A stretch of DNA of 64,000 nt from Hevea brasiliensis (taxonomy: Eukaryota > Streptophyta > Magnoliopsida > Malpighiales > Euphorbiaceae): positions 80,806,979 through 80,870,978 of the forward strand of contig NC_079501.1 in assembly GCF_030052815.1 (NCBI RefSeq), read 5' to 3'. The position numbers and the translations under genes are program-made. Within the stretch, counting starts at the first letter, position 1; each line of letters opens with the position of its first letter. Below, piece after piece: positions 44,823 through 55,196 of this stretch. The notes under the pieces are model-generated. The model did no database searches. It was not told where the DNA came from and saw only the letters and a list, made by a program, of their open reading frames with translations.

Positions 44823-46010
44823 TTATAGGATCTGGTAAACAAAGAGTTTATTAGACTGAGTACCTCTCCTTGGAGTGCTTCAGTGTTGTTTGTAAAAAAA
44901 AAAAAGGATAGTTCTTTGAGTCTATGCATAGATTACAGATAGTTAAAAAAAGTAACCACAAAGAACAAGTACCCGTTACACCGTATTGATGATTTGTTTG
45001 ATCAATTAGTAAGAGCTAGTTGTTTCTCTAAGATAGATTTGAGATCCAAATATCATCAAATGAGAATCAAAGAGATAGACATCTCGAATACCGCTTTCCA
45101 AACTAGGTACAAGAATTATGAGTATTTTGTGATGCCATTTAGGTTAACTAATACCCCAGCTGCATTCATAAATCTCATGAATAGGTTATTTAGACCTTTT
45201 CTAGACTGCGTTATGATCGTCTTCATTAATGATATCTTAGTGTATTCTAGAAGCCTAGGGGAGCATGCACAACATTTGAGAATGGTTCTCCAGACCCTAA
45301 GGGAGCATCAGTTGTTTGCAAAGTTTTCCAAGTGTGAATTTTGGCTAAGGAGTATATTTTTCTTGGGGCATGTGATATCAAAAAATGGTATTGAAGCAGA
45401 CTCCAAGAAAGTGGAAGCAGTAGCAAATTAGCCAAGACCAACTACAGTGAGAGATATCAAGAGCTTCTTAGGATTGGCTGGGTATTATAGGTCATTTTTA
45501 CAAGTTTCTCCAAGATAACTACTCCAATGACTAGGTTGACTTAGAAGAATAGAATGTTTGAATGGATAAAATAATGTGAAGAGAGTTTTTAGAAGTTAGA
45601 GGAGAGTTTAGTTACTACACCAGTATTGGCTTTACCTTCAGGTAATGAAAATTTCATAGTGTACTACAAAGCCTCCATGTGTTCTCATGCAGAATGACAA
45701 GGTGATAGCTTATGCTTTGAGGCAATTAAAGAAGCATGAAGTAAACTATCCCACCCATGATTTAGTAATGGCAGCTATTGTTTTTTGCCCTTAAAATGTG
45801 GAGACACTTTCTTTATGGGGTGAAGTGTGAGATATTCATAGATCATAAGAGTCTCCAATACATCTTTAACTAGAAGGAGTTAAATCTAAGACAGAGAATG
45901 TGGGTGAAACTACTTAGTGATTATGATTTTACCATCTAATATCATTCGCGTGAGGCAAATGGGGTTACCGATGCTCTTAGTAAATAATCATTTGGCATTT
46001 CAGCTTACAT
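44823..46010 (+). pseudogene. pol: Element G reverse transcriptase and RNase H (broken)
   Basis: The frame 44994-45431 is open. [11 protein letters not shown] and [11 protein letters not shown] are changed from RSGYHQ and FGLTNAP, and the catalytic motif is FINDILVY (about 45222-45245), with the first Asp replaced by Asn. A run of adenines at 44889-44902 may add a frameshift. RNase H (about 45650-46000) is barely recognisable, with several stops. Frequent G to A type changes mark long decay. Confidence 0.82.
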
Positions 46011-46433
46011 TTCAGTTATAAGAAGAGTTATTTTGAAGGAGTTACACTAGTTTCTAAGTGGTTGGCAATTGGAATTATCATCCAGAGGTATGTGGATAGC
46101 ACAGATGGAAGTGACACTAGTGTATTTGAGATAAGTGGCAGAGAAATAGCTTAACCACTCAAAGTTGATAAAGAAAGCTGAAGCAGTATAGAAGGGTAAG
46201 ATTGGTGAGTTCAAGATTAATGGTAAAGAGATTCTGAGGTATGGCAATAAGTTGTGTGTGCCAGACGATATCGAGCACAAAGGAGACATTATGAGAGAAA
46301 CTCATATTGCTATGTACTATGTAAATCCCAGAACCACCAAAATATATCAGGATTTGAAGAAAGTGTATTAGTGGCCTTCTACGAAGAAAGAGATAGCATA
46401 GTTTGTGTCTGCCTATGAAATGTGTCTGAGAGT
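46011..46433 (+). pseudogene. pol: Element G integrase, N-terminal part
   Basis: Linker and HHCC zinc region (ETHIAMYYVNP near 46290, then FVSAYEMCLRV near 46400-46433, one Cys now Tyr). Interrupted at 46434 by the Athila-like LTR. The last bases agagt are the target duplication and recur at 62091. Confidence 0.78.
46429..46433. repeat. Target site duplication agagt, left copy
   Basis: Perfect match to 62091-62095 across the Athila-like LTR. Removing one copy and the insert joins the G integrase in frame. Confidence 0.92.
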
Positions 46434-46629
46434 TGATACACTTGTATTATATAGATATTTTTAAGCACAATTGTACAACATTTCATAGCATTTAGATAGG
46501 TAATTGCATGCATATTTGATTATTTCATTAGGTGTTCTAAAGAAAATTTAAGGCATACAAGTATAGGAGGGAGCTTGGAAGAACTTAAGGAGCAAGGCAA
46601 ACTACTGATGCACCTTACACGGGTCGTGT

Positions 46630-46840
46630 AAACTTAAACTCAGACCCGTGTAACTTTTTGCCTAGTAAAACTTGGAGATGTGTAGAAAAGCCAAAGTACA
46701 CGGGCCGTGTTACCCTTAGAGACCCATGCAACTTTCTGTCATTAGGGCTTGAAAAAGCAAATAAAGCATTCACAAGTACATGGGCCATGTAAGTTAACCC
46801 ATGTAAAGCCTCCAAGACCCATGTAACTTACTGTCCTCCA
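46630..46840. repeat. Degenerate tandem repeat in the Athila-like LTR
   Basis: Three copies of an AGACCC[AG]TG[CT]AACTT unit at about 46641, 46719 and 46814, alternating with ACACGGGCCGTGT-like palindromes, with a spacing of about 80-95 bp. Confidence 0.7.
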
Positions 46841-46850
46841 TCCAAAGAGA

Positions 46851-46855
46851 AGCTA
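46851..46855. repeat. Target site duplication agcta, left copy
   Basis: Perfect match to 60981-60985 across solo LTR J. Confidence 0.92.
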
Positions 46856-47491
46856 TGTCACACCCTACCTCTTAGTAAGATGTAACATAATCCCGTAATA
46901 CATCTAATGATTTATTGAACTTCGCCTACCGGTAACCCAATAAATATATCACAAGGGAATTTAAAATCATTTTCTTACATTTTGGAAGTGGTGAGCATTT
47001 TGGTAGGAAATAAAAACATTTAATTGAAGTTTGAAAACTAGTTAAGATTTTTATCCCATTTTATTTTTCCACAAATTTTATAAAAATTTTGGCAGAGTGC
47101 CGTCTATATTTGGGAAAAACAGTTCTTCAAAACCTGTGAAAAAAACTTCCAAATAATTAATTCAACCCCATTTGCAACCACCGAACTCCAAATCAACAGC
47201 AATAGCAACGCTTCAATTCAAAATACAAATTTCAAATCAAGAATTGATATCTCAAAACATTTCATGAACTCATGCACATTGCATTTTAAATATTTAATTT
47301 ACATTCATAAGTTAATTTACAGATGCAAGATCTCAAAAATAATATTATTATACATTGACTGTACAACTGCTCAATCTACCTTAATACATATGACACTAAA
47401 CCATTTACATCAAAATAATTACAAAGGTATTAACAAATACCCGTACAAAATCTCCAAACTGTGCTCCTCTCTTACTGTAGCAGCTCACTCT

Positions 47492-47496
47492 GTTGC
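47492..47496. repeat. Target site duplication gttgc, left copy
   Basis: Perfect match to 58073-58077. Joining the flanks restores the J LTR text, which matches the B LTR in reverse. Confidence 0.92.
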
Positions 47497-50389
47497 TGTG
47501 ATACCCCTTACCCGTCTATAGTATATCCGAGTAAGCTATGTCACACGGTGTACCGGAACACTCTATTTTATCTTAATTATTTTTTCAACAACCTTTCCAT
47601 TACTCAAACATTCATTTCTCATAGCATTCATATACAAGCAATAAATAAACACTCAAATTTTAAATTCATAATCACAATTTTCATTATTTACATGGACATC
47701 AAAATATATTACATAAGTTCAATTACATATAAGAAAATAAAAGTTAGTTACAAAATACCAAAATGAAACCTAGTGTCCTACCAATGCACTGTAGATGGTG
47801 AGGTGACACGGACACTATGCAAAGCTGCAGGATGGTCTCACCCAGTCTGCAGTCTACTGGGCTCTCGATCAATATCTCCAGAACCCACACGTGGCAAAAG
47901 CAACGCGCTAAGCAATAATGCTTAGTGGTGCCAATAATAAAATAAAAAGAAATAACAGAAATAAATATGCATTGAATGTATCGATGTTTTACTTGTTTTG
48001 CACTCGTTATAATCATTTATTTCGTTAATTTTATCCACTTTCATTCTTTTGGTTGCCCAAGTAACCTATCTTGAGCATTCGATGGATAAGCGGGTAACCG
48101 CACTGGGTATCAAGTACCTCGGGCCGTCACACCATCGGTCACATATGTATCTCCCGGTGTGCAACAGAACAGCTAACAAGCTGTAAATAATATGTGGCAC
48201 GAGGCCAAGTCTCAACACAATGTCAAAATGGCTAAAAGCCATAAAATCACAGAATAGCATAATGCCATGTGCAGTACTGCTAACAAAACCCTATTGGCAT
48301 GCCAAACTATCCAAACCAATCTTGTTAGGTATACTAGGGCATTTGATACTTTAGAATTCTTCAATTTTTGAATTTCAAGTTTTGATGTTACTATTCACTT
48401 CATTAGTCAACAAAAATGTTGACTTTTGCATAGAAAATAGGTACATTGGTTTTGACACTCCCAACATACCACATTTTGCATTCAAAACTTGTTGGCATTA
48501 ATCACCAATACCATTTCTAAGCTTAAACTAAGGGAGCAGAATTTTTCAGTTTTTATACCTAAACTTTACTGTTCCATTAGTTGCTGTTGCAGTGAGAATT
48601 TGAGAAAATCATAAACATGAAAGTTGTTCCTTATTTTGTCTAGTTGAATTTATTTTTTTGAATCACTCCATTTGGAGTTTTGTAGCTCCAGTTATGGTCC
48701 AAAAACCACAGCTGGCCGGATTGAAAAATTGCAAAACTGACCATATCTACAGTGCAGTGAACAGTGACTGCAACTGCCTTGTTGGATAGGTTCTGGTCAT
48801 AATTTGGGGTAGGTTTCCTCATGAAAGTTGTTTGTCTATATCTTAACTTGTTTCTGTAAAAATATCAGGTCCATTGGGCCATTCTACAATGAGTTATGGC
48901 CAAATGAACAATTACTGTTCATTTGGTCATTCTGTAGAATCTGGTTGCAGGACATCCGGATTGGGGCCAGTTTTTGGTCCACTTGCTTTGGTCTTTTGGG
49001 CATAGTTTCTTCACCAAAATTGTGCCATTATGTGTCTAGTTTCATGTCCGATTGGCCAAATACCAATTGAACCTACACAGCCAGAGTTATGGCAATCCAA
49101 ACAGGCTGGACTCACAGCCTCACCTGCTGCCCTCACTAGGCAGCATACCAATTCAGTTTGTAATACCCTAATTCACTTCAAATTATGGTCAAATTACCTC
49201 AAATGGTCACTAATTGACCATTAGAATGTTCACTCACCATTTCATGAACAAAGTCCAAGTTTCACCCCCAAAACCCTAATTCCCATTATGAATTTACACA
49301 AGATAACTTAATTACCTCACTAATTCATTATCCACATATATATATTCTTTAATCATGATCTCTAGTCCACTCTAAGTCCATCAAAAACAATCAATCTTAT
49401 CCCTTCCTTAGGGCTGCCAAAATTCATGGTGTACATACACATAAATTTTATTCATTTAATTCACAAATCCTTACTCATTTTAAGTCTCTAACATGGAATA
49501 AGAGAGATTTATGTATAAATAGGCACTAACCTCTTGTAGGGCAGAATTTTCTCAAGCTTAAACTTCACTTTCCTTCCTTTTCTAGGCTGGCAAACACTTC
49601 CACAAGAGGTATAGACAAGTTTTAATGAAAGATGTCTAGGGTTTTGTAGTGAAAATTCATGGGAAAATGGAAGTGATGAAAGAAATTTTAATGGAGGGAG
49701 ATGGAAGAGAGGGTCACGCCTTGAAAAGGAAGAAGAAACCAGAAATTGGTTTCTTAATTTGTCATTTTTCCCTTTTTAAAGAATTTTTGTTGTGTTGTTG
49801 AATGTTGATTAGTGGGGGGCATTTAAATGACATCATAGTGATGTCGTAATTAAGGATTTAAGTCATTTTCTTTTTCTTTTTTTTCTATTCATTTTTAATT
49901 TAATTTTTAGCAATATTTATTCATATTTTAGATCATAATAATTATTTACTTAACTGGACAAGTCGGCCAAAAATCGTCTCTGAAGGCAAAATGACCAAAA
50001 TGCCCTCCGTTTGGCTTAACGGGTCAAAATTGTTTGTACCGATTGAAAAAATTTTCTAAATATTTTCTTGGCATTCTAATGCCATAGGAACCTCAATGAC
50101 CCTTCTCTGGAGTCCCAAAAATTATTTTATGAATTTTTCCCTGGGTTTAGGGCTCCTAGTTGCGAGAACCGCAACTTCCCTCTGGGTTACCCATCGCTTG
50201 GGCACCGGCTCATTTGACTTAGTTGTATTTTATTTCTAAAATTTTTACTAAATTTTTCTTATTAATATTTGAGTTAATTATGGTCCCTCACTTTAGTTTA
50301 AATATTTTTCCGATCGTTCTAGCTGTCCGGACCAACACTGGTCACCGGAACAGTAGAATGTACGGAGTTGCTATAGGGAGGGTGTTACA
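47497..50389 (-). repeat. 3' LTR of element F, 2893 bp
   Basis: Starts TGTGATACCCC (C to T against the other copy) and ends TGTTACA. It contains the cassette (about 48400-49080), hairpin 48900-48926, the donor-like site on the minus strand (intron side from 49530), and ATGACATCA...TGATGTCGT at 49827-49847. Confidence 0.94.
48900..48926. repeat. Cassette hairpin, 3' LTR of F
   Basis: CCAAATGAACA, loop attac, exact reverse complement. Confidence 0.87.
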
Positions 50390-50402
50390 ACTCTTCCCCT
50401 CA
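50390..50402 (-). other. Polypurine tract of element F
   Basis: The minus strand reads TTGAGGGGAAGAG-like purines directly before TGTAACA. Confidence 0.83.
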
Positions 50403-50404
50403 AA

Positions 50405-51889
50405 TTTAAATTTTGTCCTCGAAATTTACCTGATGCAAACAGTTGAGGGAACTGTTGCCTCATCGTTTCTTCACTTTCCCAAGTTGCCTCCTCGGTGTTG
50501 TGGTGCCTCTAAAGCACTTTCACCAGTGGAATCTGCTTATTTCTCAACTCTTTCACTTCCCGAGCCAGGATCCGTAGAGCTTCTTCTTCATATGTCAAAT
50601 CTGGCTGTATTTCAATTTCTTCCCTGGAGATGACATGTGAAGGATCTGAGCGATATCTTCTGAGCATGGACACGTGGAACACATTGTGGATCTTGTCCAG
50701 CTCTGGTGGTAAAGCTAGCCTATAGGCCACTGGACCCACTCGTTCAATGACTTCATATGGGCCAATGAACCTAGGGCTTAACTTACCTTTTCTTCCAAAC
50801 CTCAGTACTTTTTTCCATGGTGACACCTTGAGGAACACTTTGTCGCCAACCGCATATTCTATTTCTTTTCTCTTTAGGTCGGCATAAGATTTACATCTGC
50901 TCGAGGCCACCTTGATTAGCTTTGATTAGTTTCACTTTCTCTTGATCTGTTTCACCAAGTGCAGGCCTACGGTTGTCTTCGCCCAATTCAGTCCGGCCTG
51001 CTGAGTTCTACATTTTCTCCCATACAGTGCTTCATATGGGGCCATTTGGATGCTAGCTTTGTAGCTATTGTTGTATGCAAATTCTGCCAGTGGGAGGTAT
51101 CTATCCCAACTTCCCTCAAACTCAATAACACAACTCCTCAGCATATCCTCAAGGACCTGACATATATTTCATGTTATTGTTATCATTTTAGTTCAATAGT
51201 TGTATTAATTCAATTGATTCCATTTATTTACCTGGATTACTCTTTCTGATTGCCCATCCGTCTGAGGATGGAAAGCTGTGCTGAAGTGGAGTTGTGTACC
51301 CAAGGGCTCGTGCAACTTCTTCCAAAATCTCGATGTAAACCTTGGGTCTCGATCAGATATGATAGAAAGTGGAATTCCATGTAGTCTAACTATCTCACTG
51401 ATATACAATTATGCTAACTTCTCCAGTGAGTAGTTAGTCCTAACTGGCAGAAAGTGTGCTGACTTTGTCAATCTATCTACTATCACCCATACTGCATCAT
51501 GTTTCTTTTGGGTGAGAGGTAGACCACTTACAAAATCCATGGTAACCCGATCCCATTTCCATTCAGGTATGCGTATAGGCTGTAGCAAACCCGATGGAAC
51601 TTGATGTTCTGCCTTGACTTGCTGACATGTCAAGCATTTAGTCACATAGTCAGCTATGTCCTTCTTCATACCAGGCCACCAATACTGAAGTTTTAGATCA
51701 TGATACATTTTTGTACTTCCTGGGTGCATAGCATAAACACTGGTATGTGCCTCTTTCAGAATACTGGCCTTCAATTCCCCATCATCTGGTACACATACTC
51801 TTCCTTTGTAGTACAGACACCCATCTGCTTTCACCTCATAGTCAGTTACTTTTCCCTCTGAGATTTTGCTCATAATAGCCATTAGCTTC
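50405..51889 (-). pseudogene. pol: Element F integrase and chromodomain
   Basis: A 157-residue open frame (51882-51409) holds the HHCC region (HTSVYAMHPG, CLTCQQ) and the first catalytic part (TMDFVSGLP). 51408-51232 continues with ISDRDPRF and [10 protein letters not shown] up to the putative intron (51231-51157). After it come VLEDMLRSC and a damaged stretch near 50910-51000, then FIGPYEVIERVGP, the HNVFHVSMLRRY motif and the chromodomain. A TGG to TAG stop is at 50509-50511. The usual stop before the polypurine tract is changed to Leu. Confidence 0.88.
51157..51231 (-). other. Putative 75-bp GT-AG intron in element F integrase
   Basis: On the minus strand, CAG (ending at 51232) is followed by GTAAATAAATGG... 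and ends ATATGTCAG; the frame resumes GTCCTTGAGG at 51156. Same length as in A with several substitutions but intact borders. Contains in-frame stops. Confidence 0.65.
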
Positions 51890-53069
51890 TCATCTACCCT
51901 CTGCCCATCTAAAATCTGTATGTGAGTTTGGCCTCACTTGCAACTCAGCCAAAATAGCTCCATCTCGAACCAAAGATAGACGAGCATTCAATGATCTCAA
52001 AGCTGTCATGGATTTTCTGCTCAAAGCATCAGCAACTACATTTGCCTTCCCAGGATGGTAGTCAATTACACAATCATAGTCCTTCAGGAACTCAATCCAT
52101 CGCCTCTGTCTAAGGTTGAGCTCCTTCTGAGTTGGCAAATATTTTAGACTCTTGTGGTCTGTGTAAATGTAGCACTTTTCACCATACAAGTAATGCCTCC
52201 ATATCTTCAGTGCGAAGATAATTGCTGCAAGCTCTAGATCATGGGTAGAGTAATTCTGTTCATGTGGCCTTAGCTGTCTGGAAGCATAAGCAACCACCTT
52301 CCCCTCTTGCATCAATACACACCCTAACCCATTATGAGAGGCATCACTGTAGACCACGAAGTCTTTTCCTGACACTGGCTGTGTTAACACTGGTGCCTCT
52401 GTCAACATAGCCTTCAACTTCTCAAAACTAGTCTGACACTTGTCATTCCAATCAAATATAACATTCTTGTGTAACAACTTGGTCATTGGAGCAGCTATTA
52501 AGGAAAATCCCTTCACAAATCTCATGTAATACCCAGCTAGCCCCAAAAAGCTTCTGACCTCAGTTGTATTCCTAGGAGGCTTCCATTCCATCACTGCTTC
52601 TATTTTCTTGGGATCCACTCTAATCCCATCAGCTGACACTATGTGTCCAAGGAATGCAACTTCATTCAACCAAAAGTCACACTTGGACAACTTAGCATAC
52701 AGCTTCTTTTCTCTCAGGGTTTGCAGAACAATCCTCAAATGCTCATCATGTTCTTCACTGGTCTTGGAATACACAAAATATCATCAATAAAGACCACTAC
52801 GAACCGATCTAAATATGGATGGAAGATACGGTTCATAAGGTCCATGAATGCTGCTGGTGCATTTGTTAGGCCAAAGGGCATCACTAGGAACTCATAATGC
52901 CCATACCGGGTCCTGAATGCAGTCTTTAGCACATCTACATCCTTCACCCTCAACTGATGATACCCTGATTTGAGATCAATCTTAGAAAATACTCTGCTCC
53001 CTTCAACTGATCGAACAAATCATCAATTATAGGCAATGGATATTTGTTCTTCACAGTCACTTTATTCAA
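51890..53069 (-). pseudogene. pol: Element F reverse transcriptase and RNase H
   Basis: 52953-52735 has [12 protein letters not shown] and FIDDIL. The 294-residue frame 52774-51890 has the end of reverse transcriptase and RNase H ([34 protein letters not shown]). Two 1-nt deletions relative to A (near 52776 and 52993) break the frame. The preceding TAG at 53070-53072 replaces the Gln of DYRQL. Catalytic Asp residues are kept. Confidence 0.89.
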
Positions 53070-53890
53070 CTACCGGTAATCGATGCATAACCTCAAAGTC
53101 CCATCCTTCTTTTTCACAAATAGCACTGGAGCTCCCCATGGTGACACACTGGGGCGTATGAACCCCTTATCAAGCAACTCTTGCAACTGAGTTTTCAACT
53201 CCCTCAATTTAGTGGGTGCCATCCTATAAGGAGCAATGGAAATGGGTACTGTACCCGGCAGTGTCTCAATAGCAAATTCAACTTCCCTTTCTGGTGGCAA
53301 ACCAGACAATTCTTCAGGGAACACATCTGGGAAGTCCGTTACTGTGGATATGTCACACAGATCTGGCTTAGCCTGCCTAGTATCCACCACATGTGCTAGG
53401 TAGGCTTCACAGCCTTTTCTCATCATTCTTCTTGCAACTGTGGCTGAGATAACATTGGACAGAAATCATCCTTTAACCCTATGATGATCTCATTACCCTC
53501 AAAAGTTTTTAGAGAAATTCTCTTCAATTTATAATCAACTATTGCCTGATAACGTGACAACCAGTCCATTCCCAAAATCATGTCAAACTCGTGGAAGGGC
53601 AACTCAATCAGGTCTGCCAAGAATTCATACCCCTGAATCCTTAACGGGCAACCCTTGTACACTTTGTTCACCACTACACTGTGGCCCAATGGATTAGTGA
53701 CCAGAATGTCTTGGTCACTCTCCCCTACTAGTATCCCCCTTTCTACGGGTAGGTTGATGCAGATGTACGAATGAGTGGATCCTGGATCCACTAATGCATG
53801 CACAGATGTAGTGTAGAGGGAGAACGTACCCCTGATGACGTCCGGGGCATCTTGTTCCTCCTGAGCTCTAATGGCATAAGCTCGCGGTGG
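53070..53890 (-). pseudogene. pol: Element F protease region
   Basis: The active site LVDPGSTHSYI is intact (about 53793-53761) and IILGMDWLSRYQA follows. A frameshift near 53455-53490 (a scrambled stretch relative to A) separates this from 53426-53070, which runs from [12 protein letters not shown] through [16 protein letters not shown] and [13 protein letters not shown] to DYR. It is in one open frame with the zinc knuckle upstream (54358-53423), so gag and protease are in the same frame in this part. Confidence 0.88.
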
Positions 53891-55070
53891 TGCATTATCG
53901 AGCCTCTCTGGCGCTCGAGATGCGAGCCTCTGTGATGGTCCCACCGCCTCAAATTTGCGATTTCCTACCTCTTTGCAGTGCGGGAGCAGTGCATGCGCTT
54001 GTGTTGGAGCAGCTGTAGTAGTTCTGCGTGGACAGTTCCTTAGCTGATGCTCTGTCGACCCACACCTTAAGCAAGCACCAGTCACTCTCCAACACTCCCC
54101 CTTATGCCATTTCAGACAATGTGGACATGCAGAAGTTGCTGGGGCTGGTCCCCTGAACCCCATCCTCGAGAGGCGCCCTTGATGGTGTGGGTGACCTCTC
54201 CTAGGGGTAAGCGTGGCACTGGGCCCCGAGGTGACCACGACCTTGTGGCTGACCTGAACTCTGTGCAGGTGGACCTTTGAACTTCTTCCCAAATGCAGGA
54301 GATGAACTAGTCTGACCTGGGCCCCTCTTCTGCTGTCTCTCTCTTCTGGTCTGCTCACTTATTCTAACATTTTCAACCTTTATTGCAGCTTCCACTAACT
54401 TGGTAAAGTCGGTGATTCCCAAGGCAGTGATCATGATCTTTATATTGTCATTTAATCCTTCTTCAAATCTCTTACACCTTTCGGACTCATTAGGGACTAT
54501 CTCCCTTCCATAACAGCTCAATCTGACGAATTCCTTCTCATACTCGGCCACTGACAGCTGTCTCTGCCTCAGATTAATGAACTCTCTTCTTCTCTCTTCC
54601 AGGTATACACTACCCACATATTTCTTTTTAAATTCAGAGAGGAAGAAGTCCCAAGTTATAACTTCTGGCTGCACTTCACTGGATACTGTGTCCCACCATT
54701 CATATGCATCATCATGCAATAGAGATACATCAGCCTCTAAATTTTGCTCTGGGGTGTAGTGGAGTTGTTTTAAAACTCTGCCTGTTCTGTTCAACCAATT
54801 CTCAGCTGCAACAGAATCATCTTCTCTCTTGCCAAAGAAGTCCACTGCTCCAAACTTTCTCAATTTTTCTATATGTGATTTTGGTTGTGGAGGTGGTGGT
54901 GGTGGTGCTGCTGGTATTACCCCGGCCATTTGTCTGAAGAATTCGGCCATTTGCTGGAACATGGCCTGTGGAGGCTGAGCAGGTTCTCCCATACCCCGAG
55001 TCTCAGCTGCTGCAGGTGGAGCATGACTCTCCACTTCCTCCTCAACTGCCTTCTGAGATGTAGGGTCCAT
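53891..55070 (-). pseudogene. gag: Element F Gag, capsid intact, then frameshift
   Basis: Starts MDPTSQKAV at 55070, 3 nt after an acceptor-like TAG. A single open frame of about 270 residues covers the N end, proline run, and complete capsid (GAVDFFGK, WWDTV, YLEERRREF, RFEEGLNDN) to the GQ-rich linker. Near 54225-54240 a 1-nt loss relative to A switches the frame, and the zinc knuckle (CLRCGSTEHQLRNC, about 54073-54032) continues in the frame that leads to protease. This is the best-preserved capsid in the window. Confidence 0.9.
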
Positions 55071-55178
55071 ATCCTATTCAAATAAGAAAGACAAACAGAT
55101 CTGCATTAGTGTCACCTCGACTCTTACAAATGCAATGCATGGTATGGACTCAATCTAGGCCCAGAAACGCCTAAACCG

Positions 55179-55191
55179 TGCTCTGATACCA
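55179..55191 (-). other. Primer binding site of element F
   Basis: The minus strand reads TGGTATCAGAGCA, five bases inside the LTR end at 55197. Confidence 0.92.
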
Positions 55192-55196
55192 CTAAA

